Notes: generated by a model from the letters alone, not told the origin. Numbered from the stretch's first letter, positions 43,314-53,560 are shown. The stretch is 64,000 nt of DNA from Cellulomonas wangleii (GCF_018388445.1 NZ_CP074405.1:3348001-3412000), one strand, 5' to 3'. Translations and numbers: made by a program.

Positions 43314-45733
43314 GCGTGGTCGACCTCCACGTCGACGATCCGCCGGTCGGCGGCGGTGACCTCGTGCACGGCGCCCGTCACCCGCAGGGCGGCGCGGCGC
43401 GTGCTGCTGCCCGGCAGCACGTGGCGGGTGACCTCGCGGCTGTTGGTGATCGCACCGCCGGTGGCCGCGGCCACGTCGGAGGGGTCCGCGACACCGGCGT
43501 GCGAGGCGACCCAGACCTGGACGTCACCGGGCTCGACCACGCGCACCAGGCGGCGGTCGACCAGCGCCAGGCGCGTGGTCGGCACGCGGAACGTCACGCG
43601 GCGCGACGCACCCGCCTCGAGCTCCACGCGGGCGTAGCCCAGCAGCTGCGCGACGGGACGCACCACGGAGCCCTGGACGTCGCGGCCGTAGAGCTGGACG
43701 ACGTCCGCCCCGGCGACGTCACCGGTGTTGGTCACCGTGACCGACGCGGTGAAGACGCCCGCCGAGTCGACCTCGGGGTCCACCTGCAGGTCGTCGTACG
43801 CGAACGTGGTGTAGCCGAGGCCGAAGCCGAACGGCCGGACCGGCGTGGGGTCCGTCGACGTCACGTCGGACGGGCCACCGAGCACCGGGTGCAGGTACCG
43901 GAACGGCTGGGCACCCGCGGCACGCGGCAGCGAGACGGGCAGCCGGCCGGACGGGCTCGCGACGCCGGTGAGCAGGTCGGCGATCGCGTCGCCGCCGCCC
44001 TCGCCGGGGAAGAACGCCTGCACCACCGCGGCGGGCCGCGGCCCCTCGCCGTCCAGCGCCCAGCCGATGGCGTAGGGACGCCCGGTCAGCAGCACCATGA
44101 CGACGGGCGTGCCCGTGGCGACGAGCGCCTCGACGAGCCGGCGCTGCACGCCCGGCAGCTCGAGCGACTGGACGTCGTTGCCCTCACCGACCGTGCCGCG
44201 GCCGAAGAGCCCGGCCTGGTCGCCGACCACGACGACCGCCACGTCGGCGTCCTGCGCGGCGGCCACCGCGGCGTCGAAGCCGCTGGTGTCGTCGCCCTCG
44301 ACCGTGCAGCCCTCGGCGAACGTGACGTCGCCGGTCAGGGTCGCCGCCAGCGCCTCGTGGACGCTGCGGATCTCGAAGCCGAGCGGGAGCCCGGGGTGGT
44401 GCGCCAGCACGTGGTTGGCGAAGGAGTAGCAGCCCATGAGCGCCTCGGGGCGGGCCGCGTTGGGGCCGACGACGGCGACCTTGCGCGGCTGCGCGAGGGG
44501 CAGGACACCGTCGTTCGACAGCAGGACGACCGACTCCTGCGCGAGGCGACGCGCGAGCTCGCGGTGCCGCGGCGAGTCGAGGTCGATCTCGGTGGGAGGC
44601 TCGTCCTCGAACGCCTCGGGGTCGAGCAGACCCAGCTCCTCCTTCTGCGCGAGGGCGCGCAGCACCGCGCGGTCCACGAGCGCCTCGTCCGTCAGGCCGG
44701 CGCGCACGCGCTCGGCCAGCGGCTCGAGGAAGGCGTCACCGGTCGGCAGCTCGATGTCCAGGCCGGCGGCCAGCGCGAGGGCGGCCGCCTCGCCGCGGTC
44801 CGCGGCGACACCGTGCATGACCTGCAGGAACGCGACCGCGAAGTAGTCGGCCACGACGACACCGTCGAAGCCCCACTGCTCGCGCAGCACCTCGGTCAGG
44901 TAGTGCGGGTCCGCCGCGACCGGCATGCCGTCGACGTCGGCGTAGGAGTTCATCACCGAGCGGACGCCGCCGTCGCGCACGGCCATCTCGAACGGCGGGA
45001 GGTAGATCTCGGCGAGCTCGCGCGGGCCGGCGTGGACCGGTGCGTGGTTGCGGCCGGCCGCGGAGGCCGAGTACCCGACGAAGTGCTTGAGCGTGGCGTG
45101 GACGCCGGCGTCCTGCAGGCCGCGGACGTACGCCGTGCCGACGGTGCCGACCAGGTACGGGTCCTCGCCGATGCACTCGTCGACGCGGCCCCAGCGGGGG
45201 TCGCCGACGACGTCGAGCACCGGGGCCAGGCCCTGGTGGATGCCCAGCTCGCGCATCGAGTCGCCGATGGCCCGCGCGGCCTCGTGCACCAGCTCGGGGT
45301 CGAAGGACGCGCCCCACGCGAGCGGCGTCGGGTAGCTGGCGGCCTGCCAGGCGGCCAGGCCCGTGAGGCACTCCTCGTGCACCAGCGCGGGGATGCCCAG
45401 GCGCGTCTCGCGCTTGAGGCGACGCTGCTCGGCCCACAGCCACGCGGCGCGCTCGGCCGGCTCGACAGGACGCGTCCCGTACACGCGGGTGTAGTGCCCG
45501 AGGCCGTGCCGCGTGATCTCCGCGAGCTGCCCCGAGTCCTTCTGGCCCGAGGCCATCTCGGACTGCATGGGGGCGACGGTGCCGTTCTGGTCGAGCCAGT
45601 AGCCGACCAGCTGCGCGAGCTTCTCCTCGAGGGTCATCCGGGCGTGCAGGTCACGCACCCGGGAGGAGACGACGGGCATGGCGGGGACGTGCGACGACCG
45701 CTGCTGGGCGGCGCTGCCGAGGGTGTCGGACAC
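43310..45733 (-). CDS. GH3 glycosidase (beta-xylosidase/beta-glucosidase type)
   Basis: An 807-residue GH3 enzyme without signal peptide. The N-terminal barrel has the KHF motif (K216, H217) and the nucleophile Asp in DGVVVADYFAVAF (D296). The common SDW is replaced by ADY, seen in xylosidase-like members. The alpha/beta sandwich follows (VVLLSNDGVLPLA to LLTGRPYAIGWAL), then a fibronectin III-like domain (VTVTNTGDVAGADVVQLYG). It belongs with the downstream GH43 enzyme and the upstream importer. A hairpin separates it from the permease gene. Confidence 0.94.
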   Translation of the reverse strand: MSDTLGSAAQQRSSHVPAMPVVSSRVRDLHARMTLEEKLAQLVGYWLDQNGTVAPMQSEMASGQKDSGQLAEITRHGLGHYTRVYGTRPVEPAERAAWLWAEQRRLKRETRLGIPALVHEECLTGLAAWQAASYPTPLAWGASFDPELVHEAARAIGDSMRELGIHQGLAPVLDVVGDPRWGRVDECIGEDPYLVGTVGTAYVRGLQDAGVHATLKHFVGYSASAAGRNHAPVHAGPRELAEIYLPPFEMAVRDGGVRSVMNSYADVDGMPVAADPHYLTEVLREQWGFDGVVVADYFAVAFLQVMHGVAADRGEAAALALAAGLDIELPTGDAFLEPLAERVRAGLTDEALVDRAVLRALAQKEELGLLDPEAFEDEPPTEIDLDSPRHRELARRLAQESVVLLSNDGVLPLAQPRKVAVVGPNAARPEALMGCYSFANHVLAHHPGLPLGFEIRSVHEALAATLTGDVTFAEGCTVEGDDTSGFDAAVAAAQDADVAVVVVGDQAGLFGRGTVGEGNDVQSLELPGVQRRLVEALVATGTPVVMVLLTGRPYAIGWALDGEGPRPAAVVQAFFPGEGGGDAIADLLTGVASPSGRLPVSLPRAAGAQPFRYLHPVLGGPSDVTSTDPTPVRPFGFGLGYTTFAYDDLQVDPEVDSAGVFTASVTVTNTGDVAGADVVQLYGRDVQGSVVRPVAQLLGYARVELEAGASRRVTFRVPTTRLALVDRRLVRVVEPGDVQVWVASHAGVADPSDVAAATGGAITNSREVTRHVLPGSSTRRAALRVTGAVHEVTAADRRIVDVEVDHA

Positions 45734-45773
45734 GGGGTGGTGCTCCTTCGGAAGGTATGGCGAGGTGGTACGG

Positions 45774-45812
45774 CTGCGCGCCCGCCCGGGACGAACCCGG
45801 ACGGGCGCGCAG
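45774..45812 (-). terminator. hairpin between importer and glycosidase genes
   Basis: A 17-bp stem with a single mismatch (45774-45790 with 45796-45812, 5-base loop) lies in the 88-base gap between the second permease gene and the GH3 gene, inside what is otherwise one operon. It could be a partial terminator or a processing/stabilising stem that sets importer:enzyme ratio. Confidence 0.7.
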
Positions 45813-45821
45813 AAGGGGTCG

Positions 45822-46706
45822 TCAGCCCTTGACGGCGCCGGTCAGACCGCCGACGATCCGCCGCTCGAACAGCGAGAAGAAGATCAGCGCCGGGATCATC
45901 GACAGCGACGTGAACGCGAGGACCCGGGCGGTGTCGACCGAGTACTGCGAGGCGAACGACTGCACACCCAGAGGCAGGGTGTACATCGACTCGTCGTTGA
46001 GGATGAACAACGGCAGCATGTAGCTGTTCCAGGCCGCCACGAAGGCGAGGATACCGACCGTGACGACGCCCGGGACCGACAGCGGGACGACCATCCGGAA
46101 GAAGAACCCGATGCGGCTGGCCCCGTCGATCGCGGCGGCCTCCTCGAGCTCCTTGGGGATGGCCCGCAGGAACGGCACCAGGATGATGATCGTCGTCGGC
46201 AGAGCGAAGGCGATCTGCGGGAGGATGATGCCCGCGAGGCTGTTCATCAGACCGAGGTTCTTGATCATGATGTACAGCGGCGTGATCGCGACCGTCATCG
46301 GGAACATCAGACCCGCGGCGAACAGCGAGTACATCGCCGTGCTCGCCTTGAAGTCGTAGCGGGCGAGCACGAAGCTCGCCATGACCCCGAGGATCACGAC
46401 ACCGGCCGTCGTGGCGATCGCACTGATCGCCGAGTTGCCGGCCTGCTGCCAGAACAGCGAGCTGTTGAGGACCGCGGAGTAGTTGCCCCACTCCCAGGTC
46501 GTCGGGAACCCGGAGGGGTCCGCGGTGATCTGCGAGTTGGTGCGCAGACCGCCGAGGATGATGTAGATGACCGGCCCGACGCAGATGCCGACGAGGAGCC
46601 ACGCCACCACGTAGACGAGCGGGTTGACCTTGTCGAGCGTCTTGACGCGCCGCCGCACGGGTGCGGGCAGCTTCGCCGGGGTTGCCTGAACCGCGTTGGC
46701 GGCCAT
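45822..46706 (-). CDS. xylo-oligosaccharide-type ABC importer permease (MalG-like)
   Basis: A 294-residue CUT1 permease with six helices and EAA loop ELEEAAAIDGASRIGFFFRMVVPLS. It is the second permease of the importer encoded at 45822-49026. I chose the ATG at 46706, overlapping the stop of the upstream gene (TGATG), with AGGGAAG upstream; the preceding GTG at 46709 is an equally coupled alternative. Substrate inferred from the adjacent GH43 and GH3 genes. Confidence 0.92.
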   Translation of the reverse strand: MAANAVQATPAKLPAPVRRRVKTLDKVNPLVYVVAWLLVGICVGPVIYIILGGLRTNSQITADPSGFPTTWEWGNYSAVLNSSLFWQQAGNSAISAIATTAGVVILGVMASFVLARYDFKASTAMYSLFAAGLMFPMTVAITPLYIMIKNLGLMNSLAGIILPQIAFALPTTIIILVPFLRAIPKELEEAAAIDGASRIGFFFRMVVPLSVPGVVTVGILAFVAAWNSYMLPLFILNDESMYTLPLGVQSFASQYSVDTARVLAFTSLSMIPALIFFSLFERRIVGGLTGAVKG

Positions 46707-47725
46707 CACTTCTTCCCTCCCGTGAGCGCGCCCTCGGTGTCCCGCTTGAGCACGAAGCGCTGGTAGGTCAGCGCGATGACCAGCGAGATGAGGAAGAGGA
46801 CCACGGCGACGGCGTTACCGAAGCCGTAGTTCCCCGCGTTGCGCCCGTTGAGCACCATGTAGGTCGCCATCGTCGAGGTACCCGCCGTGGCGGACACGTA
46901 CTGGCCCCAGATGATGTAGACGAGGTCGAACAGCTGGAGCGACCCGATGATCGACAGGAACGCCCAGATGCGGACGGTCGGGCCGAGCAGCGGCAGCGTG
47001 ATGCTGCGCTGCGCCTGCCAGTAGGACGCGCCGTCGATCGCGGCGGCCTCGTGGAGCTCCTCGGGGATGGACTGCAGACCCGCGAGGAAGAGGATCACGG
47101 CGAAGCCGATGTACTTCCACGTGATGATGATCATCAGCGACCAGATCGCGACGTCGGGGTCGGACAGCCAGTCGACCGCCCACCCCTCGAGCCCGATCTT
47201 GGCGAAGAGGTCGTTCACGGCACCCGTGGTCTGGAGCATGAGGCTCCAGCCGGTCCCGACGATGACCTCGGAGACGACGTAGGGCACGAAGATCAGGACG
47301 CGGATGAGCCCGCGGCCCCGCATCTTGCGGTTGAGCAGCAGCGCGAGGACCACGGCCGCCGGTCCCTGCATGACGAGGGACATCACGACGATGAAGCCGT
47401 TGTGCATCAACGCGTCGTGGAAGGTGGTGTCCTGCAGGATCGTGGCGTAGTTCTCCAGTCCCACGAAGTCCGTCGGGACCCCGTAGCCCTTCCACTTGTA
47501 GAACCCGTAGTACGCCGCCATGACGACGGGGAAGATGACGAACGCGACGAAGACGACGATCGCGGGGCCTGCGAGGAGGGTGATCTCGGCACGCTTGCGC
47601 CAGTCACCCCTGCGGCGGGGCCGGCGCGCCGGGGACGGTGCCGTACCGGCACCGCCCCCGACGACCGAGCCATCCCCGGGCGTCGACGTCCTCAGCAGCG
47701 CGTTCCCGCCCTGGGAGTTGCTCAT
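46706..47725 (-). CDS. xylo-oligosaccharide-type ABC importer permease (MalF-like)
   Basis: A 339-residue CUT1 permease. A ~45-residue low-complexity cytoplasmic leader precedes six helices; the EAA loop is ELHEAAAIDGASYWQAQRSITLPLL. It follows the binding-protein gene by only eight bases. No ATPase gene is present; a shared MsiK-like ATPase elsewhere is inferred, as in other actinobacterial oligosaccharide importers. Confidence 0.93.
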   Translation of the reverse strand: MSNSQGGNALLRTSTPGDGSVVGGGAGTAPSPARRPRRRGDWRKRAEITLLAGPAIVVFVAFVIFPVVMAAYYGFYKWKGYGVPTDFVGLENYATILQDTTFHDALMHNGFIVVMSLVMQGPAAVVLALLLNRKMRGRGLIRVLIFVPYVVSEVIVGTGWSLMLQTTGAVNDLFAKIGLEGWAVDWLSDPDVAIWSLMIIITWKYIGFAVILFLAGLQSIPEELHEAAAIDGASYWQAQRSITLPLLGPTVRIWAFLSIIGSLQLFDLVYIIWGQYVSATAGTSTMATYMVLNGRNAGNYGFGNAVAVVLFLISLVIALTYQRFVLKRDTEGALTGGKK

Positions 47726-47733
47726 CGGACCAG

Positions 47734-49026
47734 TTACTCCTTGGCTGCCGCGGCCTGGACCGTGGACACGATGCTGTCAGCGTCACCGTTGCCGGCGAGC
47801 ATCTCGACGACCGCGCCGTTGAGCGCGTTGCCGACGTTCTGGCCGAGCAGGGTGTCCAGCCAGACGCTCACGTAGGCGGCGTCGTTGTACGAGGCGAGCA
47901 CGTCCTGCAGGGCCGGGTCGGTGACGGCGCCCTGCGCGTCCTTCGAGGCCGGCAGGGTGACGAACGCCTCGGCGTAGCCCTCCTGGTGCTCCTGCCCCAT
48001 GTAGAAGTTGAGGAAGTCGGCGCACACGTCCGGCGCGTCCACGTGGCAGGCGTAACCGTCGACGCCACCCATCATGGCCGTCGCGTCACCCTCGCCACCC
48101 TCGATCGCCGGGAACGGGAACCAGCCGAGGTCGGCCAGCGGCTCGCCGTCGGGCGTCAGACCGGCGATGACGCCCGGGTTCCACGCACCCATGAGCTCCA
48201 TCGCGGCCTGGTGGTTGGCCAGCAGACCGGCCGAGGAGCCGGCACCCTGCTGCGCCGTCGTCGTCAGGAAGCCGTTGTTGAACGGCTCGACACCGGCGAA
48301 CTCCTCGTACGCCTTGCCCGCCTCGGCCCAGCACGGGTCGTCGAAGTTCATCTCGGCGGCCGACTCGTTGATCGTGTCCTGCGAGCAGGCACGCAGCGCG
48401 AAGAAGTAGTACCAGTGCGCGGCGGGCCAGGCGTCCTTGGCGCCCAGGGCGATGGGCTGGACGCCCGCGGCCTTGAGCTTGGCGACGGCGTCCTCGAGCT
48501 CGGCCATCGTCTTCGGCGTCTCGGTGATGCCGGCCTGCGCGAACAGGTCCTTGCTGTACCAGATGCCACCGGGGAGCACGGCGGTCGGCATGCCGTAGAT
48601 CTTGCCGTCCACCTTGAACGCGTCGAGCGCGCCGCCGACGGCCTCGCGCACGTCGTCGTCGACCTTGTCGGTGAGGTCCATGACCTGGCCCGAGTCGACG
48701 ATGTCGGCGAGCTTGCCGCCACCACGCGCCATGAAGATGTCCGGCGCGTCGCCCGAGTTGAGGGCGGTCTGGAGCTTGCCGTCCATGTCCTCGTTCTGGA
48801 TGGACTGGATCTTGATGGTCACGCCCGGGTTGGCCTCCTCGAAGGCCGCCGCGGTGGCCTCCCAGTAGGCCTTGCCGTCACCCGTCGTGGAGTTGTGCCA
48901 GAACGTGAGCTCGGCGTCGCCGCCGTCGCCCCCGCCGGCGTTGTCGTCGGAGCCGCCGCAGGCGGTGAGCGCCAGAGCGCCCATGAGCACGGCGGCCGTG
49001 GCCGCCAGTGTCTTCCTTACCTTCAT
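47734..49026 (-). CDS. xylo-oligosaccharide-type binding lipoprotein (BxlE-like), copy 1
   Basis: A 430-residue lipoprotein with lipobox LALTACGGS and a Gly/Asp spacer. The family 1 binding-protein body has FWHNSTTGDGKAYWE, SGDAPDIFMARGGGKLADI and GMPTAVLPGGIWYSKDLF. Two Cys pairs are suggested by RACSQD..DPCW and YACHVDAPDVCADF. The ATG at 49026 has GAAGAGGG upstream. It heads the importer-enzyme operon and is clearly a paralogue of the protein encoded at 49388-50677; both share all these motifs and nearly equal length. Confidence 0.93.
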   Translation of the reverse strand: MKVRKTLAATAAVLMGALALTACGGSDDNAGGGDGGDAELTFWHNSTTGDGKAYWEATAAAFEEANPGVTIKIQSIQNEDMDGKLQTALNSGDAPDIFMARGGGKLADIVDSGQVMDLTDKVDDDVREAVGGALDAFKVDGKIYGMPTAVLPGGIWYSKDLFAQAGITETPKTMAELEDAVAKLKAAGVQPIALGAKDAWPAAHWYYFFALRACSQDTINESAAEMNFDDPCWAEAGKAYEEFAGVEPFNNGFLTTTAQQGAGSSAGLLANHQAAMELMGAWNPGVIAGLTPDGEPLADLGWFPFPAIEGGEGDATAMMGGVDGYACHVDAPDVCADFLNFYMGQEHQEGYAEAFVTLPASKDAQGAVTDPALQDVLASYNDAAYVSVWLDTLLGQNVGNALNGAVVEMLAGNGDADSIVSTVQAAAAKE

Positions 49027-49387
49027 GGTCTGTCCCTCTTCGTTGAGCCACACAGTGGTTGGACGAGCCCGTGGGGGCCGCCTCGAGGGCGGGTCGAGCG
49101 TTGCAGTGCGCTCACGTCCGGACGACGTGCGACGCAACCGTGCGGCGCCTCCACCCTCACCCCGCTGTACGGGGCTGTCGTTGACTCTGACAGCGGCCTC
49201 GCGGGATCGTCAAACTGGTTCGATAACGATATCGAAACAGTGGGGGCATATGTGCTGGACGTCGGCCGACGCTCCTCCGTCATAGTGGGCACGCCGTCGG
49301 GCCGACCACGGACCGAGGTCCTACCCGCCGCACCTGCGCGACGCGGTGCCGTGCACGCCGCACCGGTCGACCGGCGCCCCGTCACCG
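49027..49387 (-). promoter_or_regulatory. 361-base control region of the xylo-oligosaccharide operon with LacI-like operator
   Basis: No gene is seen. An unusually AT-rich patch holds the inverted repeat TTCGATA-N4-TATCGAA (49219-49236), with an overlapping CGATATCG palindrome (49227-49234). On the minus strand this is just upstream of GTTTGACGAT (49206-49215), a -35-like element found at the same place before the paralogous gene. Together they look like a LacI-regulated promoter. Confidence 0.65.
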
Positions 49388-50677
49388 CTACTCCTTGGCG
49401 GCCGCGTCGTTGACGGCGGAGACGATGCCCGCGGCGTCGCCGTCGCCCGCGAGCATCTCGACCACGGCCCCGTTGAGCGCGTTGCCGACGTTCTGCCCGA
49501 AGAGCGTGTCGAGCCACACCGACACGTACGCGGCGTCGTCGTAGGCGGCCAGGACCTCCTGGAGCGCGGGGTCGGTCACCACGCCCTGGGCCTCCTTGCT
49601 GGCGGGCAGCGAGACGAACGCCTCCGCGAAGCCCTCCTGGTTCTCCTTGCGGAGCAGGAAGTTGAGGAACTCGGCGCACTCGGCCGGGGCGTCGACGTGA
49701 CAGCTGAGCCCGTCGATGCCGCCCATCATCGCGGTCGGGTCACCCGCACCGCCCTCGACCTGCGGGAACGGGAACCAGCCGAGGTCGGCCAGCGGCTCGC
49801 CGTCGGGCGTCAGCCCGCCGATGACACCGGGGTTCCACGCGCCCATCAGCTCCATCGCCGCCTGGTGGTTGGCGACCAGGCCGGCCGACGACCCCGCACC
49901 CTGCTGCGCGCTGGTGGTGAGGAAGCCCGAGTTGAACGGCTGCAGCGCCGCGAAGTCGGCGAACTCCTGACCCGCCTGCGTCCAGCACGGGTCGTCGAAG
50001 CTGCGCTCCTTCGCCGCCTGGTCGATCGTGTCCTGCGAGCACGACCGCAGGGCGTAGAAGTAGTACCAGTGCGCCGCGGGCCACGCGTCCTTGGCCCCCA
50101 GGGCGATCGGCTCGATGCCGGCGGCCTTCAGCGCGGCGACGGCCTGCTCGAGCTCGGCCATGGTCGTCGGCGTCGACGTGATGCCCGCCTGCGCGAACAG
50201 GTCCTTGCTGTAGAAGATGCCGCCGGGCAGGACCGCCGTGGGCATGCCGTAGACCTTGCCGTCGATCGTGAAGGCCTCGATGGTGCCGCCCAGGGCGTCG
50301 CGGGTGGAGTCGTCGACGAGGTCGGTCAGGTCCATCACCTGGCCCGCCTCGGCGATGTCCGCGAGCTTGCCGCCACCGCGGGCCATGAAGATGTCCGGCG
50401 CGTCGCCGGAGTTCAGCGCCGTCTGCAGCTTGCCGTCCATCTCCTCGTTCTGGACCACCTGCAGGGTGATCTCGACGCCGGGGTTCTCGGCCTCGAAGGC
50501 GTCCACCATCTCCTGCTGGTACGCCTTGCCGGCGTCGGTGGTGGAGTTGTGCCAGAACGTCATCGTGACGGCACCGTCCTCCTGCCCGCCCTCGTCGGTG
50601 GAGCCGCCGCACGCGGCCAGCACCAGCGCCCCCATGACCAGCGCGGCCGATGCCGCCACCGTCCTCGTCACCCTCAT
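49388..50677 (-). CDS. xylo-oligosaccharide-type binding lipoprotein, copy 2
   Basis: A 429-residue lipoprotein closely parallel to the copy at 47734-49026: lipobox LVLAACGGS, then FWHNSTTDAGKAYQQ, SGDAPDIFMARGGGKLADI, GMPTAVLPGGIFYSKDLF and the same two Cys pairs. It is not followed directly by permease genes; a 361-base regulatory gap lies between. It probably supplies a second specificity to the same permeases, or is a recent duplicate. The ATG at 50677 is chosen because the signal peptide starts there; the longer frame adds non-signal residues. Confidence 0.9.
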   Translation of the reverse strand: MRVTRTVAASAALVMGALVLAACGGSTDEGGQEDGAVTMTFWHNSTTDAGKAYQQEMVDAFEAENPGVEITLQVVQNEEMDGKLQTALNSGDAPDIFMARGGGKLADIAEAGQVMDLTDLVDDSTRDALGGTIEAFTIDGKVYGMPTAVLPGGIFYSKDLFAQAGITSTPTTMAELEQAVAALKAAGIEPIALGAKDAWPAAHWYYFYALRSCSQDTIDQAAKERSFDDPCWTQAGQEFADFAALQPFNSGFLTTSAQQGAGSSAGLVANHQAAMELMGAWNPGVIGGLTPDGEPLADLGWFPFPQVEGGAGDPTAMMGGIDGLSCHVDAPAECAEFLNFLLRKENQEGFAEAFVSLPASKEAQGVVTDPALQEVLAAYDDAAYVSVWLDTLFGQNVGNALNGAVVEMLAGDGDAAGIVSAVNDAAAKE

Positions 50678-50927
50678 CAGATCTGTCCTCTTCGTCGAGC
50701 CAGCTGATCCCGGGCGACGCCCGGGGCCCCCTGCCGACGCCAGGTCCACCGGTTCGCGTACCGCCCGGTGCGTCGCGCCCCTCGTCGGGCACCGACCGGA
50801 CGTGCCCTGCCGTCGACGGCTGACCGACTCTCCCAGGGCGGGAGATATATCGTCAAACACCCAGCAGAGGGCAGGACGGGCAGAACACCACGGGCGGCGT
50901 GCTGGCCGCCCCCGGCCCCGGGCACGC
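50678..50927 (-). promoter_or_regulatory. promoter region of binding-protein copy 2
   Basis: On the minus strand GTTTGACGAT (50849-50858) is followed after 12 bases by CTGGGAGAGTC. The same GTTTGACGAT-N12-CTGNNAGAGTC arrangement precedes copy 1. A GATATATC palindrome (50844-50851) overlaps this element. No other gene is seen. Confidence 0.5.
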
Positions 50928-50962
50928 GCAAGGCCCCGGTCCTCGCGGGACCGGGGCCTTGC
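50928..50962 (-). terminator. hairpin terminator after clpC
   Basis: A perfect 15-bp stem (GCAAGGCCCCGGTCC at 50928-50942 with 50948-50962) and a 5-base loop lie 18 bases beyond the clpC stop. Confidence 0.92.
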
Positions 50963-50980
50963 GTGCGTCGTGCGTGCGGG

Positions 50981-53560
50981 TCAGGCGGGGGCGAGCCCCG
51001 TGCCGCCGTCACCGCGGGCCGGCGCCGTGGGCGCCGCCGGGACGTCGGTGCCGGAGCCCGGCGTGCCGACGGACGCACCGACCGGCAGCGGGTCCACGTC
51101 CTGCGCGCCGCGCGGCACGCCACGGAACAGGAACTCCCCGAGCAGACCCTCGCCCTGGGCGTCGACGATGACCTTCTGACCGGCCTTCAGCTCACCGAAC
51201 AGGATCTTCTCGGACAGCGCGTCCTCGATGTCCCGCTGGATCGCGCGACGCAGCGGACGGGCACCGAGGACAGGGTCGTAGCCCTTCTCCGACAGCAGCT
51301 TCTTGGCCGCCGGCGTGATCTCGATGGCCATGTCCTTGTCGCGCAGGCGCTTGTCGAGCTTGGCGATCATCAGGTCGACGATCTGGAAGATCTCGGGCTG
51401 CGAGAGCTGCGGGAAGACCACCACGTCGTCGACGCGGTTGAGGAACTCGGGCCGGAAGTGCTGCTTGAGCTCGTCGTTGACCTTCGACTTCATGCGCTCG
51501 TAGTCCGTCGCCAGCTCGCCACCGGCCTGGAAGCCGGTCATGACGCCCTTGGCGATGTCCCGCGTGCCGAGGTTCGTGGTCATGATGATCACGGTGTTCT
51601 TGAAGTCGATGACGCGGCCCTGCGAGTCGGTCAGGCGACCGTCCTCGAGGATCTGCAGCAGCGAGTTGAAGATGTCCGCGTGCGCCTTCTCGACCTCGTC
51701 GAACAGGACGACCGAGAACGGCTTGCGACGCACCTTCTCGGTGAGCTGCCCGCCCTCGTCGTACCCGACGTACCCGGGAGGCGACCCGAACAGCCGCGAC
51801 ACCGTGTGCTTCTCCGAGAACTCCGACATGTCGAGCTGGATCAGCGCGTCCTCGTCCCCGAAGAGGAACTCGGCGAGCGCCTTGGCCAGCTCGGTCTTCC
51901 CGACGCCGGTGGGGCCGGCGAAGATGAACGACCCACCGGGACGCTTCGGGTCCTTCAGACCCGCACGCGTGCGGCGGATGGCCTGCGAGAGCGCCTTGAT
52001 CGCCGCGTCCTGCCCGACGACCCGCTTGTGCAGGTTCTCCTCCATGTGCAGGAGCCGGCTGGACTCCTCCTCGGTGAGCTTGAACACCGGGATGCCCGTG
52101 GCGTTCGCCAGCACCTCGGCGATGAGCTCCTCGTCGACCTCGGCGACGGCGTCCAGGTCGCCGTTCTTCCAGGCCTTCTCCTTCTCGGCGCGCTTGAGCC
52201 CGAGCTGCTTCTCCTCGTCGCGCAGGCGCGCGGCCTTCTCGAAGTCCTGCTCGTCGATCGCGGACTCCTTGTCGCGACGCGTCTCGGCGATCTGCTCGTC
52301 GAGCTCGCGCAGCTCCGGCGGGGCCGTCATGCGGCGGATCCGCAGGCGGGCGCCGGCCTCGTCGACCAGGTCGATCGCCTTGTCCGGCAGGTACCGGTCG
52401 TTGACGTACCGGTCGGCCAGCGTCGCGGCGGCCACCAGGGCGGAGTCCGTGATGGACACGCGGTGGTGCGCCTCGTAGCGGTCGCGCAGGCCCTTGAGGA
52501 TCTCGATCGCGTGCTGCAGGTTCGGCTCGGCGACCTGGATCGGCTGGAAGCGGCGCTCCAGGGCCGGGTCCTTCTCGACGTACTTGCGGTACTCGTCGAG
52601 CGTGGTGGCACCGATGGTCTGCAGCTCGCCGCGCGCCAGCATGGGCTTGAGGATCGACGCGGCGTCGATCGCGCCCTCGGCGGCACCCGCACCGACGAGC
52701 GTGTGGATCTCGTCGATGAACAGGATGATGTCGCCGCGCGTGCGGATCTCCTTGAGGACCTTCTTCAGGCGCTCCTCGAAGTCACCGCGGTAGCGCGAGC
52801 CGGCGACCAGGGCGCCGAGGTCGAGCGTGTAGAGCTGCTTGTCCTTCAGCGTCTCCGGCACGTCGCCGCGCACGATGTCCTGGGCCAGGCCCTCGACGAC
52901 CGCCGTCTTGCCGACGCCGGGCTCGCCGATCAGCACCGGGTTGTTCTTGGTGCGGCGGGACAGCACCTGCATGACCCGCTCGATCTCCTTCTCGCGCCCG
53001 ATGACCGGGTCGAGCTTGCCGTCGCGGGCCGCCTGCGTGAGGTTGCGGCCGAACTGGTCGAGCACCGCCGACCCCGAGGGCTGACCCTCGGCGGGGCCGC
53101 CCGACGCGACCGGCTCCTTGCCCTGGTAGCCCGAGACGAGCTGGATGACCTGCTGGCGGACCCGGTTGAGGTCGGCGCCGAGCTTGTTGAGGACCTGGGC
53201 GGCGACGCCCTCGCCCTCACGGATCAGGCCGAGCAGGATGTGCTCGGTGCCGATGTAGTTGTGGCCGAGCTGCAGCGCCTCGCGCAGCGACAGCTCCAGG
53301 ACCTTCTTGGCGCGCGGCGTGAACGGGATGTGCCCGCTCGGCGCCTGCTGGCCCTCGCCGATGATCTCCTGCACCTGGGCGCGGACCGCCTCCAGGGAGA
53401 TGCCGAGGGACTCCAGGGCCTTGGCCGCGACACCCTCACCCTCGTGGATCAGACCCAGGAGGATGTGCTCGGTGCCGATGTAGTTGTGGTTGAGCATCCG
53501 CGCCTCTTCCTGGGCGAGGACGACCACGCGACGGGCTCGGTCCGTGAATCTCTCGAACAT
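50981..53560 (-). CDS. clpC: Clp protease ATP-binding subunit ClpC
   Basis: An 859-residue HSP100 unfoldase that feeds substrates to ClpP. It starts with the exact ClpC N-terminus [20 protein letters not shown], which fixes the ATG at 53560 (GAGGAG upstream) over the GTG at 53566. Two Clp_N repeats share [14 protein letters not shown]1 has Walker A GEPGVGKT and Walker [15 protein letters not shown] coiled coil lies at [20 protein letters not shown], and D2 has GPTGVGKTE and [11 protein letters not shown]. Length and order are normal. The C-terminal ~35 residues are low-complexity Pro/Ala/Gly. Confidence 0.98.
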   Translation of the reverse strand: MFERFTDRARRVVVLAQEEARMLNHNYIGTEHILLGLIHEGEGVAAKALESLGISLEAVRAQVQEIIGEGQQAPSGHIPFTPRAKKVLELSLREALQLGHNYIGTEHILLGLIREGEGVAAQVLNKLGADLNRVRQQVIQLVSGYQGKEPVASGGPAEGQPSGSAVLDQFGRNLTQAARDGKLDPVIGREKEIERVMQVLSRRTKNNPVLIGEPGVGKTAVVEGLAQDIVRGDVPETLKDKQLYTLDLGALVAGSRYRGDFEERLKKVLKEIRTRGDIILFIDEIHTLVGAGAAEGAIDAASILKPMLARGELQTIGATTLDEYRKYVEKDPALERRFQPIQVAEPNLQHAIEILKGLRDRYEAHHRVSITDSALVAAATLADRYVNDRYLPDKAIDLVDEAGARLRIRRMTAPPELRELDEQIAETRRDKESAIDEQDFEKAARLRDEEKQLGLKRAEKEKAWKNGDLDAVAEVDEELIAEVLANATGIPVFKLTEEESSRLLHMEENLHKRVVGQDAAIKALSQAIRRTRAGLKDPKRPGGSFIFAGPTGVGKTELAKALAEFLFGDEDALIQLDMSEFSEKHTVSRLFGSPPGYVGYDEGGQLTEKVRRKPFSVVLFDEVEKAHADIFNSLLQILEDGRLTDSQGRVIDFKNTVIIMTTNLGTRDIAKGVMTGFQAGGELATDYERMKSKVNDELKQHFRPEFLNRVDDVVVFPQLSQPEIFQIVDLMIAKLDKRLRDKDMAIEITPAAKKLLSEKGYDPVLGARPLRRAIQRDIEDALSEKILFGELKAGQKVIVDAQGEGLLGEFLFRGVPRGAQDVDPLPVGASVGTPGSGTDVPAAPTAPARGDGGTGLAPA

